This document shows, piece after piece, positions 45,401 to 57,162 of a DNA stretch of 64,000 nucleotides. Position 1 is the first letter of the stretch, and each line of letters starts with the position of its first letter. A program made the translations under genes and the position numbers. Origin of the DNA: Anaspis maculata (taxonomy: Eukaryota; Arthropoda; Insecta; Coleoptera; Scraptiidae); NCBI GenBank assembly GCA_949128115.1, contig OX421961.1:124747050-124811049 (forward strand), read 5' to 3'. Below the pieces are notes generated by a model. That model was not told the origin of the DNA. It saw only the letters and a list, made by a program, of their open reading frames with translations, and searched no databases.

Positions 45401-47189
45401 AATTGTTACTTATTGGCCCCATGTTATTGATTTCATGTAAGTTTTGGGGTCGGTGCATGCATGGAATCTCTGGCGTTTTTGCAACGTCAACAGTATTCAA
45501 GCCAGCAAATATTAGGGCGAGGCCAGTGTCCAGTAGGGAAGACATTCCAACTGTAAATTTGATCGACTTTGCATTTAGCTGGATAGTTGAAATTTTCTGA
45601 AACTCTAGATAAGGCTGTTTTGCTTCTCGGTGTCTACGCGCCGAGTGTAATCATATACCCTGCACGATTCTTAAAATGGACGCCATCATGCTTTTATGCT
45701 ACTCGTAGTAGCGTCATGTAGGTACCTATCCAGGGAGTAGATCGGTATCTACATAATATAATATATCATCTTCTTATCTCTGGTCGTTGTGAAACAATGG
45801 CGGCATAAACAAAAATAATAATCATTTGTACCACCGTTTCTTATCTTTATTAAAAGTAAACTTGATTGAATTTTCAATCAATTCTGAGAGAATCCCTATT
45901 CTTCATACAAGGTGATTCAAAAATGACACATTTCCTTCACGGTAAATTTTAGGGAACGTTGACTGAGCACGGGACAAATAGCAAAAAAAACATCGGCTTC
46001 AAGCAAGTTATTAACAAAAAAAAAGTCCAAATTCCAAATTTGGATTTTGGCGGCATTGCATGAATAGTACCTACTTGATACCTTAAGAAGAGGTACATTA
46101 CAATAGGCGCTTTCCATTTACCACAAACAATGCCCTTCGCCACATCTTAGTTGAAAAGAGAAAAAGCGAGAATATCTGAGATTGTTGTCAAAAAAGAATG
46201 TAACTAATTATTGTTGTTTTTTTTTGGTGATTGGATGTCGACATTTCAACAGTCGGCTGTTACTTTCCCAAATGTTCAGTGAATCGCAAATCTAAGGTGG
46301 CAGCCGTGAAAAAGTTGACTGTTTTATTTCTGGAAATAGGCAGATTTGCCAACTGATCGTTTTTGAATATTGACAATACTGGATGGTGAAAGTATATACC
46401 TAGTTGCCTAGTTGATATCTATATAGATTCACTAATTGGCTGAAAAAATTAATTTAAAAAAAATTGGTTTTCCCGCAATATTTCAGGAACTGCTTATGAT
46501 TTTCCAAAACTGCTGACTGTCCCTTGAAGGATGAAAAAATATGAATTCACATAATTATGAGCTTATTTAGGTGGATCCATCTGGTCCAATAATACGACCG
46601 AAGTTTTCGCTTCTTTTCAACTTGGCACCCTGTATACGGCGCCTGCAGTACTTGCAAATTCGCCAGATGATCTTAATTGGTCCATCAAGATGGTTTCATT
46701 GGTTTCGGCAACAAGTATGCCAAATGGTCTTGCTTATTATAAGAGTAAAGTGCACCCGGCAAATTTTTCTTACATTCTTACTGCTCGGACTATAACTAAG
46801 ACAATTTTTCATATAAGAAAAAATGCAGGGTGAGCTCAGGAAACAGAATATTTGTCGGACAGAGTGGTGGGATTGGCTGAATGATAAAAATTTTCCTCAC
46901 CAAAGCCAAATATTGATCGCACAGCAGAGAAGATCTTTGAGAGTACATACTATGAAAATTGTTATGGAATTCGCTGGAGACCTCGACGCGCGAGTATGAC
47001 ACCCATCCGCACAATTGGCGGAGGAGCCGTGCATCAAGAGATTGTCGGAATATTCGGGAAGCCCTGGACTTTTCTTGAGCTCTCGCGAGTCAGGGGAAAT
47101 AATTATTATGCTGAAATAATAATGTATACGATGAGAACCTTCAAGGTTTTCTAAGAGAAACCTGAGATTCTGGAATGCTAAAGCGAGTA
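45401..47189. other. Unassigned, isolated mariner-type termini
   Basis: CAAGGTGATTCAAAAATG near 45909 and a CACCCTGTATA near 46628 have the look of single CAGGGTG-type ends, but they do not match each other beyond the first bases. No gene is recognised. Confidence 0.35.
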
Positions 47190-47191
47190 TA

Positions 47192-48267
47192 CAGGGTGGC
47201 CCAACGAAAACAGAACAGAGGGTTTTTCGGACATTTTACCTCATTTTTTTGAAAAAAGCTCAGACAGGTCGATTTTTATATCGAGGGGCACATCTGAAAC
47301 ATACATTGGCAAAATATCTTCAGCCCCTTTACCCCTACCCACCTTAACTTCAGAATTTCGAATGACACCATCTACTCTGAGATACATCAAATCAAAGAGA
47401 ATGAAATTACCTTTCTGAAAAAAATATTTTTAAAATTTTTATCCCCACCCCTCATCTTCCTAAATTTCTCTGACTGTCCCATTTTCTAGTCTCGATCCTT
47501 TAATTCTCTTCAATTTAACCAGCGTCATCCTAAATAGCATCTAAGGAGAAAATTTTCGGTGGAGAAAAGTGCTACCCAAATTCACTCTCTTCCTCTCCCC
47601 CACCCCAACTTCAAAATTCAACAGACACCACCTACTTTGTGATACATCTAATTAAAGGGAATTGATTTCTCTTTCTGAAAACTTTTTTTTTTCAAATTCT
47701 AAACCCCTTCCTTGATAAATTGATCATTCTGAGTATTTTAGGAAGAAAATGGCTTTTCAAAAATTCTGAAAATATTTTATTCAGCAGGAGAATTCGATTC
47801 CCTTCAATTTGATGTGTCACAAAGTAGGCAGTGTCATTTAGATTTTGAAGTTGGGATGGGGGAGTGAAGGGATGAATTTGGATGGCACTTTTTACACAGA
47901 AAATTTTCTCCCTCAATGCTGTGCAGGATGACGTTGACTGTACTGAAGAGAATTGAGAGGTCAAGAATGTTACATTGGAAACTCAGATAATTTTAGGAAG
48001 AAGGGGGGTGGGGTTGGAAGTTGAAGAAATATTTTATTCAGAAAGAGAATTCAATTCTCTTTAATTTGATGTATCGCAAGGTGGGTGGTGTCATTTGGAA
48101 CTCCGAAGTTGGGGTTGGTGGGGGTGAGGGGGCTGAAGATAGAAATTTGCCAATGTATGTTTCAGATGTCCCCCTTGGTATAAAAATCGACCTGACCGAG
48201 CTTTTTCCAAAAAAATAAGGTGAAATGCCCGAAAACCCCTCTGTTCTGTTTTCGTTGGGCCACCCTG
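47192..48267. mobile_element. 1.08-kb palindromic MITE with duplicated arm units
   Basis: The ends CAGGGTGGCCCAACGAAAAC and the inverse are flanked by TA (47190-47191 and 48268-48269). The arms pair over about 500 bp each. Every arm contains two direct copies of a unit of about 250 bp with GACACCACCTACTTTGTGAT or GACACCATCTACTCTGAGAT and a C-rich CCCCACCCC stretch. The unit is therefore present four times, twice in each orientation. Confidence 0.92.
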
Positions 48268-48269
48268 TA

Positions 48270-49253
48270 TAAAGGAGCGCCAGGTAGGAAGCAGAGTTTA
48301 GTTCAAATCGACAATGCCGGGGACAATCCGCGAACACCAGCAGAGTGCGATATTTTATGTGACTTGTGAATTATAGTACGCAGTGATAAAAAGAGTATGC
48401 TTGAATGCTTGTTTTTCAATTCATGTTTGAATTCCAATTGTCGCTAAGTTGTCGTTCTAAAATATTCGAAAACCATTCCACAGTACAGTGGTTCACGTGG
48501 TATAATGACATTCGATTTCAAAATCATAAGGAGAATGGATGGAATTAAACCAACGTCACAGTAATTTTTTCCTAAATAAAAAGACTTTCCAGGTGATAAC
48601 ATGCTGATTCAATTTCTGAGCTGAGAATCTCAATCTAGGTACTGGAAATCTTACCAGTTTGAAGACTGTGAAGAATAATTTCTTTGTTATCAATTTTTTA
48701 CGCAATTTAGGTGAAACCAGTTAAACAACATATTTCGGCTCCATTTTGAGAGGCAGAGTGCTGCTTACATCAAACGTATTTACTTGAAGAAATGTGTTAT
48801 TGGCGCAATTATTGACAAAGGTGCAATTATTTTTTACAAGTTTTACTTGCAGGAATGTTCAATCTAATAATTTACGTAACAATTCCCACAATGATCTCCT
48901 TGACCAAACACGAGACCAACATCAAACAAACAACAAATTTTAGCGTAACAAAAATCGAGACATTTGCCGATCAATAACCTATTCAAGCGTGTGTCTTTTG
49001 AAATTCAATTGTCAGAAATAAACTCGTTATAATGATTATGTTCAGTAGAAAACAATATCAAATTAGTCTGAATGGTAGAAATCTAGGGATTGAACTGAAC
49101 ATTTTTGTCAAAAAATACCTCCACGTTTTCCCAGCTCTTTGCCACGCCACTGGAATCTATCGTATTGTGTTCATTCTCGTCACAAATAATCAAATATGTA
49201 TAACAAACTGTGAAAATTTTTGGAAATCTCATAACCTTCAATTTGGTAACTTC
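48270..49253. other. Unassigned sequence
   Basis: No gene or repeat is recognised. Confidence 0.4.
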
Positions 49254-49255
49254 TA

Positions 49256-49903
49256 CAAGGTGATTCAAAGAGTGGGACCACCTTCGAGGTGCGTAATATG
49301 GAGGTGTAGCAAAGTTCCGGAAAGTCGTTGAAAAAATTCTATGTATTTTAATTTTGAAGTAATGGAGTGACAGAAGTTGGTCTTTCGATTGTTCCTATTT
49401 CCCATTGATTCAAAATATTTCAGTAGATTGTTTGGGAAAAAATAATAAGTACCAAAAATCAACCTCCGAATTTGTATTGGAATATCTGTTTTCTATACAG
49501 GGTGAGTCATGAACTACAAAAACTTAGTTTTCATAAAAAACCAGAAGCAAAAAAATCTATTGAAATAAATTGAGCTTTACATAAGTATCCAGGTTATGCG
49601 ACCATTGTGACTGTTTGCAAGCACTTTTAGATAAAAAGAATTGTCAGGATTCATCACTTACCCTGTATACAAAACAGAAATCCTTCACAGATTCAGAGGT
49701 TATTTTTTTGTACTCATTGTTTTTTCATAAACAGTTCACTGACATCTTTTGAAACAATGGAGATAAAAGCGATTGAAGGACCAGTTTTTGCCCCTCCATA
49801 ACTCCAAAATGAGAAAACATAGACTTTTAAAACAACTTTTCAGCACTCCACTACACCTCCAAACTACGCACCTTCGAAGTGGTCCGAAGTGGCAATCACC
49901 CTG
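49256..49903. mobile_element. Palindromic MITE, outer shell (family of 55056)
   Basis: The ends are CAAGGTGATTCAAAGAGTGG and the inverse CAGGGTGATTGCCACTTCGG, flanked by TA. The arms (240 and 226 bp) share GTGCGTAATATGGAGGTGTA with the element at 55056-55355. The arms converge on CTGTTTTCTA and TACAAAACAG, where another element is inserted. Confidence 0.88.
49498..49675. mobile_element. 178-bp inner element at the dyad
   Basis: CAGGGTGAGTCATGAAC and the inverse CAGGGTAAGTGATGAATCC are flanked by TA (49496-49497 and 49676-49677). Its arms are more diverged than those of the outer element. Confidence 0.8.
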
Positions 49904-49905
49904 TA

Positions 49906-50344
49906 TGTATGAAGAAATGAAACTTGAAGACGTTCAACGTTCAATTGCCATTAGTGATCAATCAATATTGTCTTTGGCTGAAAAGTGAAAAATGAATGTT
50001 TTATTTCAATTTTCATCAAAACAGTTCCAAGACGTACAATATAAAGCGTTAAATCCTCATTGGTTAAATCATTGTTAAGCAAACAGTAATTGGGAAGCAT
50101 TTAATCACTATTAGTCATGATTCAAAAAAGTCTTCAGTGGAAAAATTATTGGTTCATTGTTAATTTCGATGAAAACGTTCCCAAGACGGATAGGTACATA
50201 AGAAAGCTCTAAGCTAAGCTCTGATATAAATTTTTACATAGAAGGAAATCGAGATACGTTCAATTAGCGTTAATTATCACTTATGATTAAAAAAATGTAT
50301 CTGGTTAAGTATCTGGTAAGTCAGGCACACACCGAAAGGGGGCG
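49906..50344. other. Unassigned sequence
   Basis: No gene or repeat is recognised. Confidence 0.4.
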
Positions 50345-50352
50345 CCCTGACT

Positions 50353-51515
50353 CAGTGGCGGACTAAGGGGGGGGGCGGCGGGGGCGGTCCGCCCCGGGCC
50401 TCGGGGCCTCAATCATCTGATGGGGCCCCCAATTCCTCTTGTTTGTGAAAAATACTGCAAAAAATTGGGATATAATCCAAAAATTTCAATTTTTTCCCTC
50501 AATGATCTTTTTTTTTTCGCATCTTACTTTGGTGAGAAACATTATTTTCCTATTTTTTCCATTTTAAAGTTACCTTGGCAGGCCCCATGACAACAGGTTT
50601 GAGGGCCTACACACAGGCAATAGAGGTGTGTCTGTATCACGGAGTCTCTGCGGATTATTTTCACTTTAGGCTTTAGGGGCCCCGGCTCCGGATATCACAG
50701 TGCCAGGGGCCTCAAGCCTTTTGAAATTTTGTGTTCTATTATTTCTTTCCAAAAGAGGGAAAGACAAAACAACAAAATTATCTTGTCTGCGCGCTGCAGG
50801 TAGTAGAAATTCATATTATTCCTAATTTTGTATATACGATTAGATTGTAGATTGTAGATTAGAGGTGGTCGTTTGGTCTCGGAAGATCCTTTCTGCGACT
50901 TCCTTTATACGACTAGGTTTCAGCATTGAGTCAACAGTCCAAATCCAATTCAACATCTAAAGCTGGAACCGAGAACTTCTTGTAGGTACTGGTGGTCAGT
51001 GGCATAGCCGAGGGGGGCGAAATTGGGCGAATGAGACCACCTCCCTACCTCCCAAGCGCCCATGGCACTTCATTCCACACTAAACCGATACAGAAAAAAA
51101 TTCTGGCGAAAATTTTCAAGAAACGCAAAAATTTTCTGAAATAAAATTTGATTATCAAGTAATTTTGGTGAAAACGTCGAAAACCGAAATCGCAAAACGC
51201 ACGAAATATACCGATTATCATCAGCATCATTATTATTATCATGCCCAAAAAATTTCGCCTGCGGCGCTACTTTTCCCTGACTTGTACCCTCACCGTTGCC
51301 TTTGCCCTCTACGCCCTCAAATTCTGACTGCGCTACTGTGTGTTTTAGTCAAGTTAACAACACATTTTTTGTTTCTTAGGCTTTTGCTCAATTACGGCGG
51401 GGCAGGGCGGGCCAAAAAGTCTGCCGCCCCCCCCTTCATATTCTCAATTTTCACTTTTTAGGGGCCCCATCTCACAATTCCGCCCCGGGCCCCCAATTCC
51501 CTTAGTCCGCCACTG
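50353..51515. mobile_element. Non-autonomous hAT-type element
   Basis: Perfect 17-bp TIRs CAGTGGCGGACTAAGGG bound the element. The 8-bp duplication CCCTGACT is exact on both sides (50345-50352 and 51516-51523), as expected for hAT. The subterminal regions are G-rich or C-rich (GGGGCC blocks). No transposase is recognised. Confidence 0.95.
50997..51338. mobile_element. Probable second hAT-type element nested inside
   Basis: CAGTGGCATAGCCGAGG at 50997 and the inverse CAGTAGCGCAGTCAGAATT ending at 51338 look like hAT ends. The flanking 8-mers do not match, so boundaries are uncertain. Its interior motif TTTCGCCTGCGGCGCTA recurs in inverse orientation near 54314, linking it to the 54210 element. 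Confidence 0.5.
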
Positions 51516-51523
51516 CCCTGACT

Positions 51524-51881
51524 TCTAACTCACCGCTTTGGCAAGACCAGTCTAAGTCAACACAACAGTATATCTAACTTCCTAGTTACTCTTGACTTGA
51601 TGTTGTGTTCCCACAATTAATTGATTTCTCTTCATGTTCTATTGGTTGGACTTTATGAAATCGTCTCGTTGCCGTTTTGAAGCTGCTGAAGATGACATTT
51701 GGCGTTAAAAGAAACGTTCAAACGAGCGACATTAGATTGTTTAGTCAACGTCGTGGTTCAAACGTCTGATTTTACGTTTTGAAGACGTTGATCTGAATGC
51801 CTCAGAAACGCTGCATGTAACGTGCTTCAGTTCAATACTTCCTTGACACAAACATTTCCACCCGCAACATCCGGCCGTTTA
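51524..51881. other. Unassigned sequence
   Basis: No gene or repeat is recognised. Confidence 0.4.
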
Positions 51882-51883
51882 TA

Positions 51884-53898
51884 CAGGGTGATTCACAACT
51901 TGTGACTTCCTTTTTGCGCGGGGTGAGCTCAGGATGTGCCAGAAAAACTATTTCTGAAGGAGAAAAGTTGGAAAAATCCTGAAATATTGACTTCTTTGAA
52001 CTCAATATCGAAGAAAATTTTGAGGATCGCCGATGCAATACCTCACGTGAATGATTCTAATCTGCTACTATATCGACCGTAACATATTCAATAATGCTTG
52101 ATGATAGATGATTGATAATAAGATATTGTTGTCAAGAATGACGTTAGTTGACTATAATTATCACCTATTCAACTGAAATTTAAAAGTAGCGGGTACAAAT
52201 ACAGTCATCTAGGAGGTAGGTGTTTGCTTTTAATCCGAGTGAATAAATGCGACAAACATCAGCGATACATTGCATACGAGAGCCTTCAAGTGGCCCCAGA
52301 AGTGAAAATCCATAGGATTGAGATCCGGCGACCGCGGGGGCTATGGCCCCGCTCCACTTCATCCAATCCACCTTCCTGGGAATTTATTGTACAAGTACTA
52401 CAAGTATTGTCAAACGGCGCGTGAAAAATGCGGGGGAGCTCCGTCCTGGAGGAACCACATCCTCCGCAACACTGACAAAGAAATATCCATCAAGAGATTC
52501 TCTAATTTGTGTCACAGGAAATTCAAATACATTTGTCCATCTAGACAGGCTGACCAAAAAAAATGGGGCCAATCAACCGGTCGTTGACGATTCCGGCCAA
52601 AATATTTAATAAAAACTGATGCTGGATATTGGTTCGACGTGTGGCATGGAGATTTTTCTTGGCCATAAACATGAGTATTTCGGGAATTCAAATCACCATT
52701 TCTATTTATTAGTCAGGCGGACTTCATCTCTGGCCAACACATCAGTGGTTTACATTGGTTTACAGTGCAAACTCATTGGGATTTATCTCATGCTGTTGAG
52801 GAAGCCACCGACAAAATTCAACCCTCCCAAAATGATCATCATTCAACAAAGCTTGAACACGTTGAACGTGGTAGGGAAGGGTGAAGCTCATCGTCTCTTG
52901 TTACCCTATGAACATAGCCTTAAGGCGCATTCAACTGTTTTGAGAGTATCCGTGTGCTTGTCAAAGATTCAAGATACACAGCTTCCAGAATTTTATCTCG
53001 GATCTTCGTATAGACCATCTCGTTCCATTTGTCGGCCTTTGCCTTGGCCTCGGGGGAACTGTATGGAACCAGTCTCTTTACCTACCTCGGTGAACAGCCC
53101 TGAGTATTGTTCAAGGCATAGGCTGCCTCCTCAAGGGATATCCATCCGCGTAGACTCTACAAGCAAGATTAGCCTCCTGACCACATTCTCCATAAATCAA
53201 CGACTCGATACCAAGTTGAGGCTGAGACCGTCGTAAGTGCAGTTACTATAGCAACGGCCAATCAGACCGCTCTATTTGGCAAGTTACGCCGTCCTTACTT
53301 TTGCGCCTGCAACTTGGTATTGAGTCCTGAGATGATATTCATTCACTCGCTATTTGTATGAAGTACCATTGTGGGGGACTTCAAGTCAGAAATACTAGGG
53401 AAGAAATTGACATACGACCTACAAAGAAACGCCAAAATCTAGGATGACACTGACAAACTATTTATTTTTATTTCCGAATATTGCTAAAAGAAGAGTGTTG
53501 AGAGTACACGGAATAGCATAGAGACCTGTGGGCGCAGCCTAACTGAGCGAACTGAGTTCATCCAGTGGCGCACCTGGATTTGCAGTGGGATTTTAGGGTC
53601 GTCTGTGACCTTTGGTAATGGTCCATCAGCACTCCAGCTGACGATATTGCTTTTCTTATTTTAACACATGGCCTTGTCCGAAACGATTTTGTTTTTTTTT
53701 TCTGTTCGTAAATCGTGCTGTTTCATCACCAAATAATCAGATAACTACATAAACCCATCAGCCCCACATCTTTACCAAATTTTCATTTTTTTTCTCGTAA
53801 GCCCTATAGCTTTTTGAATCGTTTTCAAGCACATGAAGACCAGTTTTTGGGGCCCCATAACCCCTTGAAAGGAAAGCCATAAGTTGTGATTCACCCTC
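51884..53898 (-). mobile_element. Mariner-like transposon with CAGGGTG ends
   Basis: The left end CAGGGTGATTCACAACTTGT and right end (inverse GAGGGTGAATCACAACTTAT) are flanked by TA (51882-51883 and 53899-53900). The minus strand encodes a decayed transposase. This ties the CAGGGTG terminus and TA target of the many palindromic MITEs in the window to an IS630/Tc1/mariner-type enzyme. At 2.0 kb it is longer than a minimal mariner, with extra non-coding sequence on both sides. Confidence 0.88.
52180..53215 (-). pseudogene. Mariner-like transposase relic
   Basis: Reading the minus strand from about 53215 across several frames: LIYGECGQEANLACRVYADGYP (N-terminal helix-turn-helix region), KILEAVYLESLTSTRILSKQL, DDELHP, a RDEVRLTN-like first catalytic aspartate site, and the RPVDWPHFF and LDGQMYLNFL regions. 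FxxDGAPPHFSRAV-like sequence (second aspartate, written out of frame) follows, then FPGRWIG-like sequence and SPDLNPMDFHFWGHLKALV-like sequence (third aspartate). The order and spacing match mariner-like enzymes. Multiple frameshifts and stops destroy it. Confidence 0.82.
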
Positions 53899-53900
53899 TA

Positions 53901-54201
53901 TAGCGTTGTTTTTTGAACATTTCGATGTTTGCTTTCCTATCTGCTTCGAACTTTTCATTAACGATGTTGTGCTCACTGGGTATGTTTTTTCTCCAAACGT
54001 GAATAGAGATACTTCGGATTATTTTTTTTTTGAAAAATGCACACAGATTCAAATGATATTAACTTAGAGTGCTACAAAGTAACAAAAGCGTTTCCTCAAT
54101 TCTAACATATCAACGGCAAAGTTGCGTCAACGCTCTTATTTTTCATGGCCCGCTGAATCAATACCGATGAGTTCTGCGTGTGCATTTTGCAGAAAATCAG
54201 G
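53901..54201. other. Unassigned sequence
   Basis: No gene or repeat is recognised. Confidence 0.4.
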
Positions 54202-54578
54202 AGAGTGCTCATGGGCGCCCGCAGGATTTTTGTCAGGGGGGGGGGGGGCAAATAGCTTTAGTTAGAGAACGTCACATACCTACCTGGCCTAATTTGCGAA
54301 GTCCTTGAGATTAGCGCCGCAGGCGAAATTTTTTTCGAATAATAATTATAATGGTGATAATAATTATTGTGGGAAAAATAAGGAAATATATTTGAAAATT
54401 AAACGTAACTTTAGAGAAATTTATTAAAATTTGTAATTTTGTACAAAATGTTGCTCTGACAATTCAAGAAAATGTAAATAACCTTCTCAAAGTTTTTTCT
54501 TTCGAAAATGAATTTTTTTTTCCTTTCTCGAAAAAAAAAATTTTTTCGTAAGGAAAAATTTATTCATCTGCTCCGGAG

Positions 54579-56928
54579 TAGTGTTGCCGTCTAGACAAGA
54601 CAAGACAAGAGTTGCCCTACTCTTGTCTTGTCTTGAAATATCAAGATAATTTCCAAATTTCAAGACAAGACTCTAACTCTTGATGAAAATTTTTCAAGAG
54701 TCTAGATAGACTCTTGAAATTAAATTGCTATTAAACCTTCTTTTCCAATAAAAAATACGTGACGGAAGTATAAACATCTTCAAGCAAGAAAAACAAAAAA
54801 ACTGTGAGGAGCAAGGAGAACCCTTCAAATATAGAGACTGCTCCCCACTAGAATATTCTACTTATATATTCTATATTCTACTATTATATTCTCTTCTCTT
54901 CTACTACTCTTTTTGTTCAAATTTCAAAACAAAGATCCACTTTTGTTGACACGGAAATTTATCATTGGTGTGAGTGTTAGAAAAAGTTGCCACCGCCACT
55001 CCTGACCTGTTAGTTAGTACTGTTAGTAGACGTATTTCTGCAATGGGGTCTTATACAGGGTGATTTGAAAATGTCTGACCATCTTGAAGGTGCGTAATAT
55101 GGAGGTGTAGTAGTGCTGAAAAGTTGTTGAAAAAACTCTATGTCTTCTGGTTTTGAAGTTATGGAGGGACAAAAGTTGGTCCTTAGATTGCTGAATTCTT
55201 TTGAATTAGGGAAAAGAGAAGCATTCGAGGGACCAACTTTTGTCCCTCCATAACTTCAAAACTGAAAGACATATTTCTTTCTAAGAACTTTTTAGCTTCT
55301 AATACACCTCCATATTACGCACCTTTAAGGTGGTCCGACACTTTTGAATCACTTGTATAAAATGACAATATACGATTTTATTGCCGTAGGTTGATGCCTG
55401 AGTAAATATAGTCAACTACTGTTCAGTTGAAGAAGTATTCAAAAAATCTGGCACCGCGAGAGGAAATAGAAATTCATCTCACCGCAGTCCATCGGCTCAA
55501 ATCGAATGAATAAAGCCAAGAACAGTACCAGGTTGCCACACGAACGTCGAGAAACAATCAACGAAAAAGAGCCAAGGCCAAAAAAGAGTCAATCAATCGA
55601 CTTTAATATTTGCTGTTTGGTGGGTGTTCGAAACATTACTGCCGCACGGAGAAATGTAATCAATCGGTTTTAAACAGAACCCAGAGTTCCCAGAAGACGT
55701 GGTCTAATATCTCTGTCTAAAATATACCCATTGTTTGCAGACCTGTATCAGGTTCCTGCTTGTGTCAACCTGACGCGGGCAACAAGACTCACTAAAGTTG
55801 TGAAAAGAACCCCAGCTCAATCGGCATTTTGCCTTGGTACATTGAAGTGATATCTGGCTGCAGCATGTTGTCTGATACATCCTCCCTTTATTGGCGAGAA
55901 ACACTTTGTTTCGCAGCTATTGACCAAAAGCCTGATCGGGCTAACTAATTTCTTTGGAGTTGCGATCTGAGAAAGCGCAGCTATTTTTTGGCGAAGTGAA
56001 AATGAAGATGTTGGAGCAGCCCTCGAAAAAAAAATCACTTGGACGAAACCTTCGCATGAGAACCGGAAAAAATAGTAGAGACATACAGAGTCTGAAGGAA
56101 AATGTCATGTGAATATATAATCACACGACATGAACAGAATTCGACATGGCATCTCCCTGACAACGTTTTCCTGTTCTCTGATGCCAAATTGATAATTTAT
56201 AGTCGAGTTTATAGTGAACTGCCACCACAAACCGAAAACCAGATAGTCTTCTACTGATATATGAAATTCACAATATACAGAAAGATGCTTCATTCTGTTG
56301 TTTTGTTTTTCCTGATTTTCAATCAAAACTAGTGAATATTCATGGACTGTAGACTGCCTGATGGATACAGCCTGACAACAACGGTAAATGCATAATGACA
56401 TGATGGCCTGCTTAGTGCGCAAGAGCAAAACAAGTTTATTACTTCAATATTCTTCCAATTTACACTATCAAATTCCAGATTTTTTTCCAAAAAAAGCAGG
56501 GACTTTTGAGACGAGATATTCTATAACGTCTGTGGTGATCTCAGTACTTTGGTTTCAACAAATAAAAGAGAAATAGTATAAAGAACCAATTGCAATCATT
56601 TTCATTTCAAGTAGATATAGTTTTGAATAGTATTTTGCCGTACCTTTTGCCCTTATTTATGTTATTTTATGTTGTCAATAAATCCTGTAAGAAATCTCCA
56701 AGCAAATCACGCATTCAGCAGACAATAAGAACCGTCAACAGAGAAGAATATATCTATTTTTTTTCCTCAATTTTCTTTTCAAGAGTCTAATCAAGACTCT
56801 TGATCTTGACAGCCCTACTCTTGTCTTGTCTAGAAATTTCAAGACAAGAATTTCTAGAGGTCTTGTCTAAGTCTTGATGCCTTTTCAAGACAAGAGTCTG
56901 GAAAGTCTAACTCAAGACGGCAACACTA
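54579..56928. mobile_element. hAT-type element with ACAAG subterminal repeats
   Basis: The TIRs are TAGTGTTGCCGTCT and its near-inverse AGACGGCAACACTA. The 8-bp TSD CTCCGGAG is exact (54571-54578 and 56929-56936) and itself palindromic. Both subterminal regions are packed with GACAAGA/TCTTGTC motifs in both orientations, as expected for hAT transposase-binding clusters. The interior (55360-56790) has only short frames with no recognisable transposase. Confidence 0.94.
55056..55355. mobile_element. 300-bp palindromic MITE, CAGGGTG ends
   Basis: CAGGGTGATTTGAAAATGTC and the inverse (ending CACTTG) are flanked by TA (55054-55055 and 55356-55357). The arms pair through GGTGCGTAATATGGAGGTGT and GGGACAAAAGTTGGTCC. 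It belongs to the same family as 49256-49903 but lacks that copy's longer centre. Confidence 0.9.
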
Positions 56929-57162
56929 CTCCGGAGCCAGGGGGGGGCGAGTGCCCCCCCTTGCCCCTCCCTCCGGGCGCCCATGAGAGTGCTGATTTGG
57001 ATAAGTCAAGTTATGGCCTCTCAAACTTTCCCAAAACTGATGTGTCACGGTCAGGCGATGTCACAATACAAATAGCCGGTCTTGTCGGCAAAAGATACCC
57101 CAGGCCGTTGATCAGACACAACCAAAGTCCCAATTCAATATCTCAAAATTCAAGTGCCCTGT

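Larger units (their letters stand above)
54210..56985. mobile_element. hAT-type element hosting a nested hAT
   Basis: CATGGGCGCCCGCAGG at the left and CCGGGCGCCCATG at the right form TIRs. AGAGTGCT is duplicated exactly (54202-54209 and 56986-56993). Without the 2.35-kb insertion it is about 420 bp and non-coding. A G-run follows the left TIR and a C/G-run precedes the right. Confidence 0.93.

Noticed and set aside
45909..46637. Pairing of the CAAGGTGATTCA end with CACCCTGTATA as one element
   Set aside because: The two ends do not match beyond the first few bases, so they are probably unrelated single termini.
52619..53236. 205-codon plus-strand frame
   Set aside because: It lies antisense to the mariner-like transposase relic, and the minus strand carries the recognisable motifs.
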